The notes beneath the pieces were generated by a model. The model was not told the DNA's origin. It did not search any database and saw nothing but the letters and a program-made list of their open reading frames with translations. Positions 7,591-16,712 of a stretch of 52,313 nucleotides of DNA are shown here, piece by piece (within the stretch, counting starts at the first letter, position 1; every line of letters begins with the position of its first letter). A program made the translations under genes and the position numbers. The DNA comes from Rhodothermales bacterium (GTDB lineage: Bacteria > Bacteroidota > Rhodothermia > Rhodothermales > Bin80): positions 1 through 52,313 of the forward strand of contig JAJECV010000078.1 in NCBI GenBank assembly GCA_022821875.1. The letters are read 5' to 3'.

Positions 7591-10355
7591 CAGAAACGGT
7601 AGTTGAGTCCAATACTGACCTTGCGGGGTGCCCCGAAATTTTCCTGCCGATAATAGAATTCGTCCAGACTGTTGAGTCCGCCGACCTGTGCACCGGTCCG
7701 CCGGAAGAGTTCCAGAGTGACGGATTCATCGGCACGGCCGGTATCTTCGTATACGCCAACTTCCTGAACGGTATCAAAGACATTCTGTGCCTGCAGGAAT
7801 AACTGTACGTTCGGGCCGATTCCGGGAATACGGTAGTACATGCGTACGTCTGTCCCGAAGATGAGTGGTTTGGTCGCATTATTCTTTTTTACGGAGCGGA
7901 TAAATTCCCGCACCGTTGTGTAAGGGGTACCACTCTGCAGCCGGTTGATGAACGTGATGGAGAGCCCGGAGACAGGTTCCAGGGTGATCGTATTATTGAG
8001 TACATGTCTGCGGTCCCAGTCCAGGCGAACCAGGGAGAGGATTTCATCCAGGCCGGCCTGCTGGCGGCCGAACGCCTCTCCGGGGCTGGAGGAGGTTCCC
8101 TCTGCAAACTGCAGGGTGTAGTCAATGGTCCAGCTCAGGCGGCCGCCCGGCCGCTGGAACAGGGAGAATGTGAGCCCCCGGATCGTCCCGTAATCCCGGT
8201 TGATCCACCGGATCACGAAGTCGCCCTGCGGAGTTCGGGAGATTTCCTGCCCCGTCAGGTTCCGCACATCCTTGGAAAAGATGGTGATCTCCATTCCAAT
8301 GCGGCTAGTGAAGCCCTGCTGTAATCCGATCTCAAACGAAAGGGTGCGTTCAGGATTAATACCGGGGTTGCCGAATGAGTTCGAGAGGGAAGCGGGATTG
8401 ACCTCATATTCGGGGTTGGTGTAGAGGAGTCCGAATGAGGGGATCTGGAAGAAGAGTCCCGCGGAAAAACGCATCACACCTGTCTCCGAAATCGGGAATG
8501 CCACCCCGAGGCGCGGGCTAAGCTGCATATCCACTTTGGCGGGCTCACGGTTGGAGCGTGTGCTGCCCGGGCTGTCCGGGTCGGGGATTTCATCAAGTTC
8601 TCCCTGTCCCCAGTCAATGGGAGATAAATAATCCGGATCAAAGTAGTCAAAACGCAGACCTGCATTCACGATCAGTCCTGTAAACTCCATTTTATCCTGG
8701 ATGTATGCGGACATCTCCACCGGTTTTGCCTGGAGGAGGTTGTCCGCGAACTGGTCCGGGGAGGGCTGCGGCAGGTTTCCGGTCCGGAAGGAGCGTTCAA
8801 TGCCAAAATCCCGGTTATCCAGTGTATGCCAGCGGGTCTGGACACCGATTTTGACCAGATGTACCCGGTTGAGTTGATGGGAGTAGTCGGCGACAATGGT
8901 ATGCGTTGCTGTGAGCTGGTCGCTGTTGGACAGATCATTGCCGCCCACCGCAAATGCATTGGCTCCCTGCAAAAACCCAAAATCACTGCTCACATGGCGT
9001 TCATCAAAGGGCGATTCATAGAGATAGACATCCGTCTTGTCATGCAGATAACTGTAGGACAGATTGGCAAATGCACTATTGCCAATGGTGTAGCGGACTC
9101 CCAGAATATGTGTCTGATTAAAAAAGTGAACGGTATTAATCCCGTCCGGCGTGTACTTTCGAAAATGACTGTACGGCTTAAAGGTGCCAGACTGAAGAAA
9201 TACATTGTAGTCAAACTTCAGCCGTGAAGTCAGGGAATAGCCGAGCGTCGCATTCACGGATACGCGGTCTGTACGGTTCCGGGGCACAAAGTCTCCGTCT
9301 CCTGAGGAGGCGATGATCCATGCCTCCGGAGGTAATCCGGTATTCAGGTTTTGAGATGAATCTGACGGGGCGAATAAATTTCGTCCGATAAAGTGAGAGT
9401 TATCCTGCAGGTATCGTACGGTTCCCTGAATCCCGAAACGGTCACGAATTATGGGGCCTCCGAGAGATGCCTGAACATCCACCAGATTGGGAAGGCTGGC
9501 GGCATCGGCATAAGAGATTGTATCCGGGGCAAAGTCGGAATAGGAGAGTGCCGGCCCGGGGGATGTCGTCCGGTTGACAAATTCCAGATTCCGGCTGCTT
9601 GCGATTGCGCCTGCGTAGGCAAGGAGGGAGCCGCTCCATTTGTCGGGGACATCTTTGGTGACAATATTCACGACACCGCTGGTCGCCTGACCATATTCCG
9701 CATTGAAGACCCCGCTGATGACCTCCAGGCTTTCCACCATATTCTGCTCAATATCAAATGCGGCATCCTTACTGAAGGCATTGGTAATGGGGACACCATT
9801 GACCAGATAGGTCACCTCGCCGGTGCGCCCGCCCCGGAAATGCCCGTCCACAACCCCTGCCTGCAGGTTGATGGCATCCTGTACATTGGTAACGGGCAGC
9901 ACCTCAAGTTGCTCGGCATCAATCACCGAGGTGGTTGTGGTGCGGTCCATTTCGACAATGGGACGTTCGGCCACCACGACCAGTTCTTCCCCTTCAATAG
10001 TCTCCTCCCGCAGTTCAAAGTTTACGGTGGAGGTCTGGTCCTGAACGACGCGCACATTCTGTGTGGTCACCGTTGCAAACCCGATGAACGAAGCCTGGAC
10101 GCTGTAGGTACCGGGCGGAATATTCAGGATATGATAATACCCGTCCACATCGGTGACCCCGCCGATGGATGTCCCCTCAATGATCACATTCACCCCGGGC
10201 AATCCCAGGTCGGTGCCTGCTTCAAGAACTCTCCCGGCAATCTTGCCGGTCGGGCCGCTGGCGGGGCGGGCAGATAGACTGCCTGCCCCGCCAATACAAA
10301 GCAACAGCAGGATTATGCTGAATCCAGTATGCATGCGCCCCGATAGAGTCTGCAT
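7590..10355 (-). CDS. TonB-dependent receptor with N-terminal carboxypeptidase-regulatory-like domain
   Basis: A 921-residue outer-membrane receptor. After a signal peptide comes a CarboxypepD_reg-like domain (about residues 35-120: GKIAGRVLEAGTDLGLPGV and VDGYYHILNIPPGTYSV). A plug domain follows (about 125-235: PVTNVQDAINLQAGVVDG, VFNAEYGQATSGVVNIVTK), then a long beta-barrel ending in the expected aromatic (LNYRF). Such receptors import large substrates with energy from TonB-ExbB-ExbD. It lies between two genes for T9SS-sorted proteins. No SusD-like lipoprotein is present, so it is not a canonical SusCD pair. The substrate is unknown; the CBM9-like domain of the upstream gene and the nearby LacI regulator suggest a carbohydrate or glycoconjugate. 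Confidence 0.88.
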   Translation of the reverse strand: MQTLSGRMHTGFSIILLLLCIGGAGSLSARPASGPTGKIAGRVLEAGTDLGLPGVNVIIEGTSIGGVTDVDGYYHILNIPPGTYSVQASFIGFATVTTQNVRVVQDQTSTVNFELREETIEGEELVVVAERPIVEMDRTTTTSVIDAEQLEVLPVTNVQDAINLQAGVVDGHFRGGRTGEVTYLVNGVPITNAFSKDAAFDIEQNMVESLEVISGVFNAEYGQATSGVVNIVTKDVPDKWSGSLLAYAGAIASSRNLEFVNRTTSPGPALSYSDFAPDTISYADAASLPNLVDVQASLGGPIIRDRFGIQGTVRYLQDNSHFIGRNLFAPSDSSQNLNTGLPPEAWIIASSGDGDFVPRNRTDRVSVNATLGYSLTSRLKFDYNVFLQSGTFKPYSHFRKYTPDGINTVHFFNQTHILGVRYTIGNSAFANLSYSYLHDKTDVYLYESPFDERHVSSDFGFLQGANAFAVGGNDLSNSDQLTATHTIVADYSHQLNRVHLVKIGVQTRWHTLDNRDFGIERSFRTGNLPQPSPDQFADNLLQAKPVEMSAYIQDKMEFTGLIVNAGLRFDYFDPDYLSPIDWGQGELDEIPDPDSPGSTRSNREPAKVDMQLSPRLGVAFPISETGVMRFSAGLFFQIPSFGLLYTNPEYEVNPASLSNSFGNPGINPERTLSFEIGLQQGFTSRIGMEITIFSKDVRNLTGQEISRTPQGDFVIRWINRDYGTIRGLTFSLFQRPGGRLSWTIDYTLQFAEGTSSSPGEAFGRQQAGLDEILSLVRLDWDRRHVLNNTITLEPVSGLSITFINRLQSGTPYTTVREFIRSVKKNNATKPLIFGTDVRMYYRIPGIGPNVQLFLQAQNVFDTVQEVGVYEDTGRADESVTLELFRRTGAQVGGLNSLDEFYYRQENFGAPRKVSIGLNYRF

Positions 10356-13246
10356 TATTTGAGCAGGAGCATGCGCCGGGTCATCAGTACCGACGAACCT
10401 GCTTCAAGCCGGTAGAAGTAGACACCGGAGGCCAGTCCCTCTGCACCAAACTGAACCATGTGTTTTCCGGCCATGTGCGGTTTTCGATCCAGCAGCGTTG
10501 TTACGGTTCGTCCCAGTGAATCAAATACGCGCAGGGTGACGGTTTCGGCCGCGGGAAGTGAGAATTGAATGGATGTGGTTGGATTAAACGGGTTCGGATA
10601 ATTCTGATCCAGAACGATCTCTCCCGGGAGTTCTTCAACCGCAATATCCACCCGGGAAGGATCGTCATCTTCCATGGCCATGCCCACCAGTGCGACCGCG
10701 GGCCACTGCGCGGGCGTATTCCACCATTGGCCATCGGCATTGGCTTTGATGGACCACTGGATCTGATTATCCCGGTTTCCTCCGTCCCCGTCATTCAGGA
10801 CGAAGTTGAAGGGATAATAGCCAATTTCATCTCCGGTAGGCAGGGGGGTGACGGCATCCATGCTGTCTACAAGTTGGATCTGATCCAGGGGGAACAGGGA
10901 AAGGATTTTGTATCCCGTGACCGCCCCGCTTGCATCCATGCGTTGATCATAGATTGCCCCTCCGCCCTGCGGAGTTGCATCAATACTCCAGCCGACATAT
11001 GCATAGGCTTCTGTGCCCGCCTTGGTCCCATCTCCGAGTCCACCGATACGGAATTGGTAGTCTGCGAATTCTCCACGCGCAATATCCGTGTGCGGGGAGC
11101 CGGTAAAGATTCCACCAAGTGGCACCTTTCGCACGTCGTAATTGCCCCATCCGAACTCAATACTGTCATGCTGCCAGCCGTCAGCGGGATTCCCGCCGGC
11201 GGCCTGCAGCGAGATCTGATCATCGGTGACCTCCACATAGAGATAGAGTTCCGGAGGATCCGCACTGTAGCCTGCCCACAGTTTTCCGCTCAGGTCGTTA
11301 TCCTCACTGAGCCTGCCGCCATCGCCAGGTTTCGAGTTTTCCATGTTGATGACAATGGGCTTATAATCCTCGGGAAACCCGTCCGCAATATCCTCAAAGG
11401 AATCGTCAAACAGCAGATCACTGAGGTGATTTGCCTGATCCTCGGTGAGTTCCGTTATGTAGCCCTGTGTCGGAAGGTTTTCATTTGCAACGCTGGCGGT
11501 GCTCATGGAAATGTCGTTGTTCTCAACGCCCGAGTCATTCAGTGTGGTGACCGCATAATGCAGCGTAAGCGGTCCGAGTGATGAATGGGGCAGTTTGAAT
11601 TTATGGGAGGCGGAGGTGGTATTGCCGTCAACCTGTGCCACAAGTCCGACACTGGCGGCTTCCACATCTGTGATTGCTGTCAGGCTGTAATAGACCTTAT
11701 ACCCGCCTGCGCCTTCGACACTTGCCCAGGAAACGACATTACTGTCGGCCATTGCCGTCGCAGATACGCCCATTGCCGGTGGTGGCGGTGCAATATTGCC
11801 GGACAGATCCAGATCCTTTGCTCCGATGTAGACATCATCCAGATAAATCGGTCCACCGCCCGTGTTATTGTCAAAGTGGACCCCGAGGTTCTGCACATTT
11901 GTCCATTCGTATTCTTTCCACAGATCGGGATTGTCTGCAGTATTGGGGCCTAGTTCATCCGAAACTCCCACTCCAAAACTGCCGGTAGACCATGCTCCCG
12001 CATATTTCCAGAGACTGTCCAGACCATCCAGTTCATTGGCGGCTTTGGCCTCCTCCAGTTCGGTGTAGGTAGCCGGGGGAAGGGGCACAGAGATCTCATG
12101 CCACTGGCCATCACGCATGTTCTCTGGAATCCGCCAGACTAGGCGAAAGGGAAAGTCGGAGGTGCCGTCCATCAATCCGTTGTCATCCGCTTTATCCTCC
12201 ATCATCAGCTGTACCCTTTCCTGGCCTGCATTTGCGGGGTCAACCCAGATTCGGGCGTGAAGCACATCCCCGTCCATCCGGTTTTGCGACATATCCACTC
12301 CGACCTTTGGGGGAAAGCGGAATGCCTGGAAGGACCAGTTTTCGTAGTTGTACTGCATCACCTTATTGTCAGGATCCGTGGGATCGTCAATAACCTCTCC
12401 GGTGAATTCCGGAACCATGGTATTGACTCCTTCCACAAAGAAGATGAAATCGTCGCCAAGCGCCGGGCCGGGGGTTGCAGAAAGATCCAGATTTTTATTT
12501 CCGATATAGACATCGTCGATATAGATCGGCCCTCCACCTGTATTATGGTCAAACTGCACCCCAAGGTTCTGCACATTCGTCCACTCGAATTCTTTCCAGA
12601 GATCAGAATTTTCTCCTTCGGGGCCTAATCTATTGGTAAGTCCAACTCCAAATCCGCCGCTGGACCAGGCACCGGCGTAAACCCACAGGCTGTCCAGACC
12701 ATCCAGTTCTTTGGCGGCTTTCGCAGCTTCGAGTTCGGCGTAGGTAGCCGGTGGGAATGGGACAGAGATTTCGTGCCACATACCGTTGCGCATGCTTTCG
12801 GGGATCTGCCAGACCAGGCGAAAGGGCAGGTCCGCGGAACCGTCGTTTGCACCGCTGCCATCCGTTTTGTCTTCAAACATGATATGAACTCTCCCCTTGC
12901 CGGCATTGTCGGGATGGACCCAGATTCGGGCATGAAGGACATCTTTGTCCATGCGGTTCTGAGACATATCCACGCCTACATCCGAGGGAAAGCGGAATGC
13001 ACCGAAGAAATAGTCGCTGTATGGATATTCAATGACCTTGTTGGTGGCATCCGTGGGGTCATCAACGACATTGCCGTCTGCCATCGGCACCATCGTGCTC
13101 ACCTCGTTGACAAAGAAGATGAAGTCGTCGCCAAGTGGCGGGCCGGCATCCTGTGCGTAGGCGCTCGTAACTCCTGCAAGTACGAGTGCAAGTGTGAGGA
13201 ATAGGGTAAGTGAATGTTTCATGGGTTTCCCAATTTGGTTTTGCAA
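10355..13246 (-). CDS. T9SS-sorted secreted protein with duplicated beta domain and CBM9-like domain
   Basis: A 963-residue protein. A signal peptide (ending TSAYAQ) is followed by two copies of a domain of about 225 residues (35-259 and about 260-487), each beginning with LGDDFIFFV and ending with GGGPIY(I/L)DDVYIG. A fibronectin-like segment follows (about 500-590). A region like carbohydrate-binding family 9 (LYLYVEVTDDQISL, DSIEFGWGNYD) comes next, then a type A T9SS sorting domain (DQNYPNPFNPTTSIQFSLP, ending RRMLLLK). The start is TTG at 13246, supported by GGAGG six bases upstream; ATG at 13222 is the alternative. It heads the run of genes down to 1921 and probably displays a glycan-binding protein on the surface. 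No glycoside hydrolase signature was recognised. Confidence 0.78.
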   Translation of the reverse strand: MQNQIGKPMKHSLTLFLTLALVLAGVTSAYAQDAGPPLGDDFIFFVNEVSTMVPMADGNVVDDPTDATNKVIEYPYSDYFFGAFRFPSDVGVDMSQNRMDKDVLHARIWVHPDNAGKGRVHIMFEDKTDGSGANDGSADLPFRLVWQIPESMRNGMWHEISVPFPPATYAELEAAKAAKELDGLDSLWVYAGAWSSGGFGVGLTNRLGPEGENSDLWKEFEWTNVQNLGVQFDHNTGGGPIYIDDVYIGNKNLDLSATPGPALGDDFIFFVEGVNTMVPEFTGEVIDDPTDPDNKVMQYNYENWSFQAFRFPPKVGVDMSQNRMDGDVLHARIWVDPANAGQERVQLMMEDKADDNGLMDGTSDFPFRLVWRIPENMRDGQWHEISVPLPPATYTELEEAKAANELDGLDSLWKYAGAWSTGSFGVGVSDELGPNTADNPDLWKEYEWTNVQNLGVHFDNNTGGGPIYLDDVYIGAKDLDLSGNIAPPPPAMGVSATAMADSNVVSWASVEGAGGYKVYYSLTAITDVEAASVGLVAQVDGNTTSASHKFKLPHSSLGPLTLHYAVTTLNDSGVENNDISMSTASVANENLPTQGYITELTEDQANHLSDLLFDDSFEDIADGFPEDYKPIVINMENSKPGDGGRLSEDNDLSGKLWAGYSADPPELYLYVEVTDDQISLQAAGGNPADGWQHDSIEFGWGNYDVRKVPLGGIFTGSPHTDIARGEFADYQFRIGGLGDGTKAGTEAYAYVGWSIDATPQGGGAIYDQRMDASGAVTGYKILSLFPLDQIQLVDSMDAVTPLPTGDEIGYYPFNFVLNDGDGGNRDNQIQWSIKANADGQWWNTPAQWPAVALVGMAMEDDDPSRVDIAVEELPGEIVLDQNYPNPFNPTTSIQFSLPAAETVTLRVFDSLGRTVTTLLDRKPHMAGKHMVQFGAEGLASGVYFYRLEAGSSVLMTRRMLLLK
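11786..13144 (-). repeat. Two tandem copies of a ~225-codon domain within one gene
   Basis: The protein-level repeats share runs such as LGDDFIFFV, GVDMSQNRMD, LHARIWV, WHEISVP, LDGLDSLW and EWTNVQNLGV. The underlying DNA is also clearly similar, so this is an internal duplication. The second copy starts near 12469. Confidence 0.75.
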
Positions 13247-13252
13247 AAAAAT

Positions 13253-13257
13253 CCTCC
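13253..13257 (-). promoter_or_regulatory. Shine-Dalgarno site for the TTG start at 13246
   Basis: GGAGG on the minus strand lies six bases before TTG (13246-13244), an ideal spacing. The downstream ATG at 13222 has only a weak GGGAAA upstream. The site therefore favours the TTG start. Confidence 0.55.
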
Positions 13258-13509
13258 AGAGTAGAGCAGACTGCGAGTAAATTTACAACGAAACAGATTG
13301 CGATACTCCAGCGAACCGGTAATATACGTAAGAAAACCTTTTCATGCAACACATCAGATGGGTGATTTTACGGCAGATCAAGGGGAATAATGAGGGATTG
13401 TGTCCGGTGATTGATCTCTTTGGGTCCTTCATTCCCCTGGAGATCAACACGGTCTGTCCGGGAAAATGGAATGGCCGGCAGATCGCCGGCAGTTATGCCT
13501 GCGTAACAA

Positions 13510-14688
13510 TCACGGGGATGGCGTTCGGGGAAGGAATTGTCGCACTGCCGGGTGATTCGGGTTGATACGGGCGGCCTGCCCGTAGGCATCCGTGGCCAGG
13601 TCTGCGCGGTTTGTTTTTTCGTACACGGTGCCTAAGCTCAGCCAGGCAAGTACATAGTTCGAGTCGGCCGCTAAAATCCGCCGTAACCGTTTTTCGGCAG
13701 TCGCAGGCCGTTCAAGGTCAATCTCCAGGGTTGCAATGTGAAATTGCAGGTTCAGGTTTCCCGGGCGGAGTGCCTGCGCGATGAGATATCGCTTCATGGC
13801 TTCTTCATGAAGGCCGGAGCGGCGAAGTGAAGCGGCATAGTCCACCTGGATCTGAAAATGATCCGGCCGGGATTCTGCAGCATTGGCCAGCTGTCCGCGT
13901 TTTTGCGCAATCTCCCGCAGCGAGTCTGCCTCCGAAAAGAATTTTGCCGACAGATCCAGCCGGCCGGACTGCTGTAATGCCTGTGCCAGAAGAAACCGGG
14001 GCTCGGCATGGTGCGGATATTCGGCGGGGATCGGCTGCAAAAATGCAATGGTTTCCTCAATATGCCCCATCCGTAACAGAAGCCTTCCCTGCCGGAGCAG
14101 ATCAGGAAGATGGGCGGGGCGCAGTCTCAGGGCAGTCTGATTACGGGTCAGGGCCTCGGAATAGTGTCCCTGCTCCTCCAGGAAATCGGCAAAACTGCTG
14201 TGCACCGGTGCGTACGAGGAGTCCAGACGGATGGCCTGCTCAAATGCAGCGGCCGCGCTGTCGGGTCGGGACAGGGCATTGTACACGGCTCCGACTGCAT
14301 GCCATGAATTCGGGGCGGCATCGGCTTTTACGGCCTGAAGAAATTGTGCCAGTGCGTCTCGATACTGCCTCTGAAAATAGTAGACGTTCCCGAGATTGTG
14401 CAGGACTCCCGGGTAAGCCGGTTCAAGATCCATCACAGAGAGATAGGCGGTCTCTGCCTTCTGCCACTGCTCCAGTTCAAAGTAAACCCGCCCGCGCAGG
14501 AAGTATGCGTCCGCGGAATTTGGATTGTGTGCCAGTGCGTAATCGGTCAGCCGCAGCACATCCGCGTAATTGCCCGCCTGAAATGCTTCATTGCTCCGGT
14601 GAATAAACTGAGAGACATCGGGCTTCTGCGTGTCTGGCGGGGTACAGCCAAAAAGGATCAGCAGGATGGTCGGCACAAAAATTCTCAT
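13510..14688 (-). CDS. Tetratricopeptide-repeat lipoprotein
   Basis: A 392-residue protein whose lead ends in a lipobox with cysteine at residue 15 (LLILFGC), followed by many TPR units, e.g. ADAYFLRGRVYFELEQWQKA, PGVLHNLGNVYYFQRQYRDA and LAWLSLGTVYEKTNRADLA. TPRs mediate protein-protein contacts; the lipoprotein is expected to be periplasmic or at the outer membrane. Its start overlaps the stop of the upstream ASPIC/UnbV gene by 4 bases (ATGA), so the pair is translationally coupled. In Bacteroidota-type genomes such TPR plus ASPIC/UnbV pairs commonly accompany TonB receptor genes. The exact role is unknown. Confidence 0.82.
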   Translation of the reverse strand: MRIFVPTILLILFGCTPPDTQKPDVSQFIHRSNEAFQAGNYADVLRLTDYALAHNPNSADAYFLRGRVYFELEQWQKAETAYLSVMDLEPAYPGVLHNLGNVYYFQRQYRDALAQFLQAVKADAAPNSWHAVGAVYNALSRPDSAAAAFEQAIRLDSSYAPVHSSFADFLEEQGHYSEALTRNQTALRLRPAHLPDLLRQGRLLLRMGHIEETIAFLQPIPAEYPHHAEPRFLLAQALQQSGRLDLSAKFFSEADSLREIAQKRGQLANAAESRPDHFQIQVDYAASLRRSGLHEEAMKRYLIAQALRPGNLNLQFHIATLEIDLERPATAEKRLRRILAADSNYVLAWLSLGTVYEKTNRADLATDAYGQAARINPNHPAVRQFLPRTPSP

Positions 14689-16316
14689 TGGATCGGTTCC
14701 CGTAACCGGAGGGTTTGGTTCGCAGCGATATCGGTTTGCCGCGTAACGGCTCCGCTTGGCCAGAATACGGTGAGCGTATCAATATACTGGACGTTCCCCA
14801 GCCCAAAGGTGACCGCCTTTTCGGACTGCGATGCATAGCTGTGTCCGGCCCGAATCCGGCGGAACTGTTTCTGGGATCCCGTTTGCAGGGTAATGGTTGC
14901 ATCAATGGACATGCCTTCTAGATGGACGCGCAGACAGTTCGTTTCAGGCGGCAGATCATTTCGAAACAATCGGACACCCCCGTTATTTTCTGTGATCAGG
15001 ATATCTACATCCCCGTCCAGATCAATATCTGCGGTGAGCGCACCTCGTCCGACCATCGGAAGCGTCAGCCCGAGTCTTTGGGCCCCGTCGGCAAACCCTC
15101 CGTGACCGTCATTCAGGAAAAGCTGCGGGAGTTGTTTGTAACTCGCTATATCGCTTCGCTCGCCTGCCTGGGGATTGATATGACCGTTTGCGGCCAGCAG
15201 GTCCAGATCGCCATCCAGATCCGCATCCAGTAACGCCATCCCGAAGGTGAGTGCAGGAAGGCTCAAGGGGCCGATCCCGCTGCTGCCGCTCCTTTCTTCA
15301 AAAAAACCTGCGGAGGTGTATCGGTATACACCGTTCATCTGGTCCGAAAAGTGGCCGATAAAAAGGGTCGGCTGTCCTGTGGAATCTACAACTCCTGCAT
15401 CAATGCCCATCCCGGCTCGCGCGCGTCCCCGGGGATCCAGTGCCATCCCGCGGGAAAATCCTACTTCTTCAAATGAACCATCCTGAAGATTCAGAAATAA
15501 TTGATCAGGATCTGTGTCGTTTGCAAGGACAATATCCGGCCACTGATCCCGGTTGATATCCACCGTGATGCCCCCTAAGGTCTTTCCAGATCCCGAAAGT
15601 CCGGAGGTATGGGTTTGTTCCATGAAGGTACCATCCCCGCGGTTGAGGTAGAAGCGCCCGGGGGTGCCGGTATAGAGTTCAGGGGTGCAATAGCGTTTTT
15701 GTACGCCGTCACGGGTACAGGTCAGGTCCGCGCTGATGGACCAGTCAACGTACCCGGTCACATACAGGTCCAGCCATCCGTCCCGGTTGGCATCCAGAAA
15801 AATTGCCGCCACATTCCATTCCGAGGTCGTGCCCAGACCGGATTCCAGCGTTGCATCCCGAAATCTGTCTCCCTCGTTGATCAGCAGATAATTCGTTTCA
15901 AGGTTTGTGAGATAGAGATCCTCATCCCCGTCCCGGTCTATATCCCCTGCGATAATCCCCATCCCGTAGCCCGTGATGGAGGAGAGGTGCATGGCATCGG
16001 TCACATCTGTAAAGGTTCCACCGCCTGTGCCCTGATACAGCCAGACTCCACGGCCTGCGGAATCATGCCAGGCTTGTCCCCCGACCAGTGCAAGGTCAAC
16101 AAGACCGTCCTGATTATAATCCAGGAATGCTCCGCCGGGGCCGAAAGTTTCCGGCATATACCAGTTGTCCTGTGCGCCATTGATATGTTTGAATTCGCCG
16201 AGTCCGGCCTGCCGGGTGATTTCGGTGAATGTCCATTCCGGTTCGGGGGAGGTGCAGCCGGTGTACAGCAATCCCCAACACGCCAGTACGCAGATCAGAT
16301 ATTTGGGTGGATGCAT
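14685..16316 (-). CDS. FG-GAP/VCBS repeat lipoprotein with C-terminal ASPIC/UnbV domain (CRTAC1-like)
   Basis: From the ATG at 16316 the protein has 543 residues and a lipoprotein-like lead (LLYTGC, cysteine 21). It contains many calcium-binding FG-GAP motifs, such as DIDRDGDEDLYL, DANRDGWLDLYV, DADLDGDLDLLA and DIDLDGDVDILI, which build a beta-propeller. It ends with an ASPIC/UnbV domain (IRAGHSYASQSEKAVTFGLG, DTLTVFWPSG). The upstream in-frame ATG at 16403 would hide the signal peptide, so 16316 is preferred. The gene is coupled to the TPR lipoprotein gene. The two are likely surface or periplasmic partners of the downstream receptor system; the ligand is unknown. Confidence 0.83.
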   Translation of the reverse strand: MHPPKYLICVLACWGLLYTGCTSPEPEWTFTEITRQAGLGEFKHINGAQDNWYMPETFGPGGAFLDYNQDGLVDLALVGGQAWHDSAGRGVWLYQGTGGGTFTDVTDAMHLSSITGYGMGIIAGDIDRDGDEDLYLTNLETNYLLINEGDRFRDATLESGLGTTSEWNVAAIFLDANRDGWLDLYVTGYVDWSISADLTCTRDGVQKRYCTPELYTGTPGRFYLNRGDGTFMEQTHTSGLSGSGKTLGGITVDINRDQWPDIVLANDTDPDQLFLNLQDGSFEEVGFSRGMALDPRGRARAGMGIDAGVVDSTGQPTLFIGHFSDQMNGVYRYTSAGFFEERSGSSGIGPLSLPALTFGMALLDADLDGDLDLLAANGHINPQAGERSDIASYKQLPQLFLNDGHGGFADGAQRLGLTLPMVGRGALTADIDLDGDVDILITENNGGVRLFRNDLPPETNCLRVHLEGMSIDATITLQTGSQKQFRRIRAGHSYASQSEKAVTFGLGNVQYIDTLTVFWPSGAVTRQTDIAANQTLRLREPIQ

Positions 16317-16712
16317 GATCGGCAGTCGGAGGATCGGAGCAGGGGGATAGTTTCCGGGCAGCTGCTGCAGATGGTTACAACGATGGGTAGATGTGTGCTT
16401 CACGTCAGGGACAAATCAGTCGGACGGCGGGTTCAGGCGCGGCGCTGCTGCGCTCTGCAGTGAACGGTTTGCCTGCGGGGATGTGTCAGAAGGTTCCCCA
16501 TGCATCTTATCCACGCGCTGCAGAATAACAGGAGCATGGATGCCATTCGGTACCTCCTGCGGTGTGCGGTCGGAATATGTACAGCATCGGGGGATGGAAA
16601 GTGCATCTCACAGGGCTTCAGACCGTCACGAAGGGCCCCCCGGTACGACGACTCCATACATTTGATGCAGAGATTGATTTGAGGATCCGTCTGCCAGTCC
16701 TGATCGCATAGG
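16317..16712. other. Intergenic region upstream of the ASPIC/UnbV gene
   Basis: About 400 bases between the LacI gene end and the ASPIC/UnbV start. Short frames occur but none has a recognisable protein or ribosome binding site. It probably holds the promoter for the ASPIC/UnbV-TPR pair. No operator could be assigned with confidence. Confidence 0.3.

Noticed and set aside
9393..10277. 294-codon plus-strand frame within the TonB receptor gene
   Set aside because: Antisense to the carboxypeptidase-regulatory and plug domains; its composition is that of a mirrored coding frame.
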